DNA of 64,000 bases, from NCBI GenBank assembly GCA_016704895.1, contig JADIZG010000070.1:62001-126000 (forward strand), read 5' to 3'. Numbering within the stretch: the stretch's first letter is position 1; each line of letters starts with the position of its first letter. This document shows, piece by piece, positions 59,397 to 64,000 of this stretch. A program made the position numbers and the translations under genes. This DNA comes from Betaproteobacteria bacterium (GTDB lineage: Bacteria; Pseudomonadota; Gammaproteobacteria; Burkholderiales; Casimicrobiaceae). The notes beneath the pieces were generated by a model. The model had not been told where the DNA came from and did not search any database. It saw only the letters and a list, made by a program, of their open reading frames with translations.

Positions 59397-59408
59397 GCGG
59401 CGGCTGCC

Positions 59409-59804
59409 GTGAGCGCGGCCGGCGACGCGCGAGGCGGCTGCCACTGCGGCGCGGTGCGCTTCGTCGCACGCTTTCCGTCGCGCTTCGTCGCGCACTGCCA
59501 TTGCGCGAGCTGCCGCCGCGCGCACGGCGCGGCGTTCGTCACCTGGGCAGGCTTCCCGTCCGACCAGGTCGCGGTGAGCGTAGGGGCCGAACTGCTGAAG
59601 GTGCACGAATCCTCGCCCGGCACGACGCGGTCGTTCTGCGGCATGTGCGGCACCAAGCTCGTCTTCCAGTCGGAGAAGTGGCCGGGCGAGACGCACGTCC
59701 CGCTCGCCGCGTTCGACGAACCCGTCGACCGTCCGCCGCAGGGCCACGCGTTCTGGGGCGAGCACGCGTCGTGGTTGCCCGCGCTCGCGACGCCGCCGGC
59801 ATGA
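59409..59804 (+). CDS. GFA-family (glutathione-dependent formaldehyde-activating type) zinc protein
   Basis: A 131-residue protein of the GFA/CENP-V family. The zinc-binding cysteines are GGCHCGAVRF (C11, C13), HCHCASCRR (C30, C32, C35) and FCGMCGTKL (C77, C80). The GTG at 59409 is the likely start; upstream in-frame codons are REP sequence. True Gfa enzymes speed the reaction of formaldehyde with glutathione, but many members have other or unknown roles. Its stop overlaps the mobA ATG (ATGA). In an operon for formate dehydrogenase cofactor it may link formaldehyde to formate. Confidence 0.85.
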   Translation: MSAAGDARGGCHCGAVRFVARFPSRFVAHCHCASCRRAHGAAFVTWAGFPSDQVAVSVGAELLKVHESSPGTTRSFCGMCGTKLVFQSEKWPGETHVPLAAFDEPVDRPPQGHAFWGEHASWLPALATPPA

Positions 59805-60445
59805 CGACGAGCGCCGACGGGCCGCCCGAAGGCGTGACGCCCCCTCGCGGGCATCCTGCGATCACGCGCGATGACGTGACCGGCGTCGTGCTGGCCGGCG
59901 GCCAGGGCCGGCGCATGGGCGGCGTCGACAAGGGACTCGTGCCGTTCCGCGGTGCGCCGATGGCCGCGCACGCGATCGCGCGCCTCGCGCCCCAGGTCGG
60001 CGCGATCGTCGTCAACGCGAACCAGAACGCCGACGCGTACGCGGCGCTCGGCCATCGTGTCGTGCCCGACGCCGTCGGCGGTTTCGCGGGACCGCTCGCA
60101 GGACTGCACGCGGGCCTGTCGGCGGCGTCGACACCGCTCGTCGTCACGGTGCCCTGCGATTCGCCGTTCCTGCCCGCCGACCTCGTCGCGCGTCTCGCCG
60201 CCGCACTCGAGGCAGCCGGCGCCGACATCGCCGTCGCGCGCACGTTCGACCAGCCGCATCCGGTGTTCGCGCTGGTGCGCGCGAGCGTCCGCCCGCACCT
60301 CGAGGCGTTCCTCGCCGGAGGAGGACGGAAGATCGACGCGTGGTACGCGACGCTCGCCACGGTCGAGGTGCCGTTCGACGACGAGGCGGACGCGTTCCGC
60401 AACATCAACACCCGCGACGAGCTCGCGGCGGCCGACGGGTCGTGA
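59801..60445 (+). CDS. mobA: Molybdenum cofactor guanylyltransferase MobA
   Basis: MobA attaches GMP to molybdopterin to make the MGD cofactor used by formate dehydrogenase. The 214-residue product has the nucleotidyltransferase start VTGVVLAGGQGRRMGGVDKG, then PLAGLHAGLSAAS and VPCDSPFLPADLV, and ends FRNINTRDELAAA. The start overlaps the GFA stop and its own stop overlaps the acyltransferase GTG, so the three are translationally coupled. Confidence 0.94.
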   Translation: MTTSADGPPEGVTPPRGHPAITRDDVTGVVLAGGQGRRMGGVDKGLVPFRGAPMAAHAIARLAPQVGAIVVNANQNADAYAALGHRVVPDAVGGFAGPLAGLHAGLSAASTPLVVTVPCDSPFLPADLVARLAAALEAAGADIAVARTFDQPHPVFALVRASVRPHLEAFLAGGGRKIDAWYATLATVEVPFDDEADAFRNINTRDELAAADGS

Positions 60446-61518
60446 CGGCCGGCTGGCGCGTCGCGCCGCTCCTCGCGGAGCACACGGCCGGGCGCGACAA
60501 CAACGTGCTCGCGATCCGCTTCGCGGCCGCGGCGATCGTCATCCTGTTCCACTGCTACGCGCTCACCGACCGGTGGCTCGAGGAGCCGCTCTACGCCGCG
60601 TTCGCGCCGATGAACCTGGGCGTGCTCGGCGTCCAGGTGTTCTTCCTGCTCTCCGGCTTCCTGGTCACGCAGAGCTGGCTCGCCCGCCCGGCGCTCGCGC
60701 CCTACGCCGCGGCGCGCGTGCTGCGCATCTATCCCGCGCTCGTCGCCGCGACGGTGTTCACGATGGTCGTCGCCGGCGCGACCGGCTCGCTGCCGTGGCG
60801 CGAGTACCTCGCCTCGCCGCAGACCTGGCGATACTTCGTGCGGACCGCCTCGGGCATCGACGTCGTCGACAAGCTCCCCGGCGCGTTCGCGACCAATCCG
60901 TTCCCGTACGCGGCCAACGGCTCGCTCTGGACGCTGCCGGTCGAGCTGCGGCTCTACGTGGCACTCGGCCTCGCGGGCGTCGCCGGGTTGCTCGCCCGGC
61001 CGCGCGCGTGGCTCGCCGCCGGGTTCCTGCTCGTCGCGGCCGCACTCGCGTGGCCCGACCCGGTCCCGCTCGACCCGAACACGCGCGGGCTCCGGCTCGC
61101 CGCGCTCCTGTTCCTGCTGGGATCGCTCGCCCGCGTGTGGCAGCGCCACCTTCCGCTGTCGCTGCCGGCGGCGGCGCTCGCGGCGGCGCTGCCGATCGTC
61201 GACGCGAACGGGCTCGCGCGCGACGGTCCCCTGTTCGCCCTCATCCTCAGCTACGTCGTGCTCGTCGCCGCCTACCACCCGGCGTTGCGCGTCTCCGCCC
61301 TAGCTCGCGCGCCCGACTACTCGTACGGACTCTACGTCTACGCGTTCCCGATCCAGCAGGCGATCGTCTGGGCCGTGCCCGGCATCGCACCGCTGCCGCT
61401 GTTCGCCGCAGCGCTCGCGGCGACGCTCGTCGTGGCGGCAGCGTCATGGCACCTGCTCGAATCGCCTGCACTGCGTCTAAAATCCCGTTTCCGGTCCCAA
61501 GGCATGCCGCGACGATGA
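60442..61518 (+). CDS. Acyltransferase family 3 membrane protein
   Basis: A 358-residue membrane protein of the acyltransferase 3 family, which transfers acetyl or other acyl groups to sugars or lipids. About ten membrane segments are seen; the catalytic-type histidine is in IVILFHCYALTDRW (helix 1), and GVQVFFLLSGFLVTQSW and AARVLRIYPALVAA are typical family motifs. The start is a GTG in a GTGA overlap with mobA, and the stop overlaps moeA. This gene is not part of cofactor synthesis and is an unusual guest in the operon. Confidence 0.88.
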   Translation: MTAGWRVAPLLAEHTAGRDNNVLAIRFAAAAIVILFHCYALTDRWLEEPLYAAFAPMNLGVLGVQVFFLLSGFLVTQSWLARPALAPYAAARVLRIYPALVAATVFTMVVAGATGSLPWREYLASPQTWRYFVRTASGIDVVDKLPGAFATNPFPYAANGSLWTLPVELRLYVALGLAGVAGLLARPRAWLAAGFLLVAAALAWPDPVPLDPNTRGLRLAALLFLLGSLARVWQRHLPLSLPAAALAAALPIVDANGLARDGPLFALILSYVVLVAAYHPALRVSALARAPDYSYGLYVYAFPIQQAIVWAVPGIAPLPLFAAALAATLVVAAASWHLLESPALRLKSRFRSQGMPRR

Positions 61519-62792
61519 TCCCGACCAAGACCCTGCGCGAAGCGTCCTGCGCCGACGACTACGACCCGAACTCGATGCCGGTCGACCGCGCGCGCGCGCT
61601 GATCACGCACTACCTCGAGCCGGTGACGACGGTCGAGCGTGTCCACATCCGGCAGGCGCTCGGCCGCACGCTCGCCGCCGACGTCGTCTCGCCGATCGAC
61701 GTGCCGGGCCACGACAACTCGGCGATGGACGGCTGGGCGGTGCAATACGCCGACCTCGCGCCCGGCGCGCCGACGACGCTCGAGCGCATCGGCGAATCGT
61801 TCGCGGGTCGTCCGTGCGCGGCGACGGTCGGCCGGGGCCAGGCGGTGCGCATCTTCACCGGCGGCGTGATGCCGCAGGGCGCCGACACGGTCGTCATGCA
61901 GGAACGCGCGGAAGAGCGCGGCGATGGCGTCGTCGTCGCGCCGGGCGCAGTGACGAAGACCGGGCAGAACCGGCGGTTCGCCGGCGAGGACGTGAAGGCG
62001 GGCGACGTCGTGTTCCACCGCGGGCAGGCGATGAAGCCCGCCGAGATCGGCATGCTCGCCTCGCTCGGCGTCAACGAGGTGGCCGTCTACCGCCGGCTCG
62101 TCGTCGCGTTCTTCTCGACCGGCGACGAACTGGTGTCGATCGGCACGCCGCTCGCCGCCGGCCAGATCTACGACAGCAACCGCTACACGATCGGCGCGAT
62201 GCTCTCCCGCCTGGGCTGCGAGTCGATCGACATGGGCGTCGTGCCGGACGTGCCCGACGCGCTCGAGCGCGCGTTCCGCGAGGCCGCGGAGTGCGCGGAC
62301 GTCGTGATCACGTCGGGCGGCGTGTCGGTCGGCGAGGCCGACTACGTGAAGCAGCTGCTCGAGCGGATGGGCGAGGTCGTGTTCTGGAAGATCGCCATGA
62401 AGCCCGGCCGTCCGCTCGCCTACGGCCGGATCGGCGGCGCGCATTTCTTCGGCCTGCCGGGCAACCCGGTGAGCGTCATGGTCACGTTCTACCAGTTCGT
62501 CCGCGAGGCGCTGCTCGCCCTGCAGGGCCGCACGAACGTCGAGCCGGTGCCGACGTTCAAGGCGGCGCTCGGCGCGCCGATCCGCAAGGCGCCGGGGCGC
62601 ACCGAATTCCAGCGCGGCATCCTCGCGCGCGCCGCCGACGGCTCGTGGACGGTGCGCACGACCGGCGACCAGGGTTCGGGCATCCTCTCGTCGATGTCGC
62701 AGGCGAACTGCTTCATCGTGCTCCCGGCCGAGGCCGGCAACCTCGACGCGGGGTCGCCGGTCGACGTGCAACCGCTCGAGGGGTTGATCTGA
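61515..62792 (+). CDS. moeA: Molybdopterin molybdenumtransferase MoeA
   Basis: MoeA inserts molybdate into adenylylated molybdopterin. The 425-residue product has IDVPGHDNSAMDGWAVQYAD and the MPT-binding core (GQIYDSNRYTIGAMLSRLG, VVITSGGVSVGEADYVKQLL, KPGRPLAYGRIGG, FGLPGNPVSVMVTF), with a C-terminal beta-barrel domain. The start overlaps the acyltransferase stop (ATGA). It closes the operon; the 124 bases to the next gene show no clear terminator. Confidence 0.95.
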   Translation: MIPTKTLREASCADDYDPNSMPVDRARALITHYLEPVTTVERVHIRQALGRTLAADVVSPIDVPGHDNSAMDGWAVQYADLAPGAPTTLERIGESFAGRPCAATVGRGQAVRIFTGGVMPQGADTVVMQERAEERGDGVVVAPGAVTKTGQNRRFAGEDVKAGDVVFHRGQAMKPAEIGMLASLGVNEVAVYRRLVVAFFSTGDELVSIGTPLAAGQIYDSNRYTIGAMLSRLGCESIDMGVVPDVPDALERAFREAAECADVVITSGGVSVGEADYVKQLLERMGEVVFWKIAMKPGRPLAYGRIGGAHFFGLPGNPVSVMVTFYQFVREALLALQGRTNVEPVPTFKAALGAPIRKAPGRTEFQRGILARAADGSWTVRTTGDQGSGILSSMSQANCFIVLPAEAGNLDAGSPVDVQPLEGLI

Positions 62793-62916
62793 CGCGGGGG
62801 CCGGAGTAGATTCACGGCCGGGGCAATTCGCAGACGCCCCGCCGCATCGACGAGCTGTCCGTCCAAGCTCTGCGCCGACGTCACGGGCCGCGAGGCCCGC
62901 AATGGAGGCGACAGCC

Positions 62917-63750
62917 ATGGATGCGGTTCGCAACGATTCCCCGCCTTTCCCCCGCACGATCACGATCGAAGCCTTCCGACAGCTGCGCGGGGCCTTCCCG
63001 CCGCCGCAGGTGCTCGACGTCCGGCGCACACCCGCCTTCGAGAGCGATCCCGTCGTGATCCCCGGCGCGGTGCGCTGTGCGCCCGAGGAGGTTCCCGCCC
63101 TCGCCGGCACGCTCGAGCCCTGGCGGCCGGTCGTGGCGGTCTGCGTGTACGGCCATGAAGTCAGCCAGGACGCCGCGTCGCAGCTCGCGTCGGCCGGGCT
63201 CGACGCGCGTTCGCTCGACGGCGGCATCGACCGGTGGCGCGCCGAAGGCGGCACCGTCGTGCCATGGCGGGCCGCCACGCGCTGGGTCACCCGCGAGCGG
63301 CCGAAGATCGACCGCATCGCCTGCCCCTGGCTCATCCGCCGGTTCGTCGACCCGTCGGCGCGGTTCTTCTATGTGCCCAATGACGAGGTACGCGCGTTCG
63401 CCGCGTCGCACGACGCGACGCCGTACGACGTCCCGGACGTCGACTACTCGCACCGTGGCGCCGAGTGCAGCTTCGACGCGTTCGTCCGTCGCCACGGCCT
63501 CGCCGATCCCGCGCTCGCGAGGCTCGCGGCGATCGTGCGCGGCGCCGACACCGGAGCGCTCGACCTCGCCGCACAGGCACCGGGGTTGCTCGCCGTATCG
63601 CTGGGACTGTCGCGCATGATCGCCGACGACCATGCGATGCTGCGCTTCGGGATGCTCGTCTACGACGCGCTCTACGCGTGGTGCCGTGAGGCCACCGGCG
63701 AAGCGCACGGCTGGAACCCGGACGCGCTCCGCGTCCCCGCGGCGCACTGA
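62917..63750 (+). CDS. Rhodanese-ChrB chromate-resistance-type protein
   Basis: A 277-residue two-domain protein. Residues 10-105 form a rhodanese-like domain with active-site Cys in VVAVCVYGHEVSQDAA; residues 115-277 are a ChrB-type domain (KIDRIACPWLIRRFVDPSAR, YVPNDEV, YDVPDVDYSHRGAECSFDAF). ChrB proteins regulate or support the chromate efflux protein ChrA. I chose the ATG at 62917 because GGAGG lies 8 bases upstream; 62902 is also in frame. chrA starts 9 bases after its stop. Confidence 0.88.
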   Translation: MDAVRNDSPPFPRTITIEAFRQLRGAFPPPQVLDVRRTPAFESDPVVIPGAVRCAPEEVPALAGTLEPWRPVVAVCVYGHEVSQDAASQLASAGLDARSLDGGIDRWRAEGGTVVPWRAATRWVTRERPKIDRIACPWLIRRFVDPSARFFYVPNDEVRAFAASHDATPYDVPDVDYSHRGAECSFDAFVRRHGLADPALARLAAIVRGADTGALDLAAQAPGLLAVSLGLSRMIADDHAMLRFGMLVYDALYAWCREATGEAHGWNPDALRVPAAH

Positions 63751-63759
63751 AGGACCGCC

Positions 63760-64000
63760 GTGGACGTCGCAAATCCTGTGTCGCAGCCTCCTCCGCGCGC
63801 GCCGACGCGCGCCGAGGCCTTCCGCTTCTGGCTCAAGCTCGGCTTCATCAGCTTCGGCGGCCCGGCCGGCCAGATCGCGATCATGCATCGGGAGCTCGTC
63901 GACGAGCGCCGCTGGATCTCCGAGCGGCGCTTCCTGCACGCGCTCAACTACTGCATGCTGCTGCCGGGGCCGGAAGCGACGCAGCTCGCGACCTACCTGG
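63760..64000 (+). CDS. chrA: Chromate transporter ChrA, N-terminal part
   Basis: The first 80 residues of a CHR-family transporter, cut by the window end. The start is a GTG with AAGGA upstream. The segment AFRFWLKLGFISFGGPAGQI followed by HRELVDERRWISERRFLHAL and MLLPGPEATQLATYL is the classic ChrA signature. It exports chromate in known systems. It is coupled to the rhodanese-ChrB gene upstream. Confidence 0.94.
   Translation, partial: MDVANPVSQPPPRAPTRAEAFRFWLKLGFISFGGPAGQIAIMHRELVDERRWISERRFLHALNYCMLLPGPEATQLATYL

Overview
The window is a very GC-rich chromosomal segment that looks betaproteobacterial, most likely from Burkholderiales or a relative. The pointers are the order der-hfq-hflX-hflK-hflC-DUF2065-hisZ-purA, an iscRSUA-hscBA-fdx-iscX operon next to cysE, a Bug-type (tripartite tricarboxylate) binding protein, and a cysteine-type formate dehydrogenase locus with DUF3305/DUF3306 partners. 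I see no transposase, phage gene, plasmid function or CRISPR array. Two tRNA genes are present, Leu(CAG) and Ser(CGA).

Layout. 1-11250 (+) is core housekeeping: the end of der, hfq, hflX, hflKC, DUF2065, hisZ, a broken purA, a phosphoribosyltransferase, rnr, serB and a protoglobin, with tRNA-Leu on the opposite strand just before rnr. 11322-18567 (-) is the complete Fe-S assembly operon plus cysE; an IscR-type box overlaps the iscR promoter, and about 600 bases of G/C homopolymer lie between hscB and hscA. 18750-21723 (+) is a TRAP transporter, with a perfect FNR-type site in the divergent region shared with cysE. 21746-25347 holds a lysophospholipase-like hydrolase, a zinc-ribbon membrane protein, trmJ and suhB. 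25471-37967 is the most unusual part: a secreted subtilase followed, on the other strand, by a cluster of CHASE2-adenylate cyclase, FecR-like protein, Tat-exported caspase-like protein, a frameshifted tandem copy of the caspase gene, a dienelactone-hydrolase-like protein, a scrap of a third caspase copy, a TPR protein and a CHAT protease. 38139-47563 begins with tRNA-Ser and continues as a LysR-led putative catabolic cluster (SDR, PhyH dioxygenase, Bug receptor, URO-D-like protein, a TPP enzyme fused to an SDR) with a second TPP decarboxylase convergent to it. 47849-57249 (-) is the formate dehydrogenase operon, and 57360-62792 (+) is the divergent molybdenum-cofactor operon (moaA, fdhD, GFA protein, mobA, acyltransferase, moeA). 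The window ends in a rhodanese-ChrB protein and the start of chrA.

How the parts fit. The Fe-S operon supplies clusters to the formate dehydrogenase, its polyferredoxin and MoaA. The moaA/fdhD/mobA/moeA operon makes and inserts the Mo-bisMGD cofactor for the divergent formate dehydrogenase, and a formaldehyde-activating-type protein in that operon suggests a formaldehyde-to-formate-to-CO2 route. In the caspase/CHAT cluster several genes overlap by GTGA or ATGA, which suggests that a cyclic-nucleotide sensor, an envelope protein and two caspase-clan proteases are made together. I infer a protease-based signalling or stress-response unit, not a proven system.

Sequence quality needs care. purA has a frame-breaking deletion, rnr probably has a shifted 3' end, the caspase copy has lost single bases in G/C runs at five or more points, and the hscB-hscA spacer is almost pure G/C homopolymer. 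Some of these may be consensus errors rather than biology.
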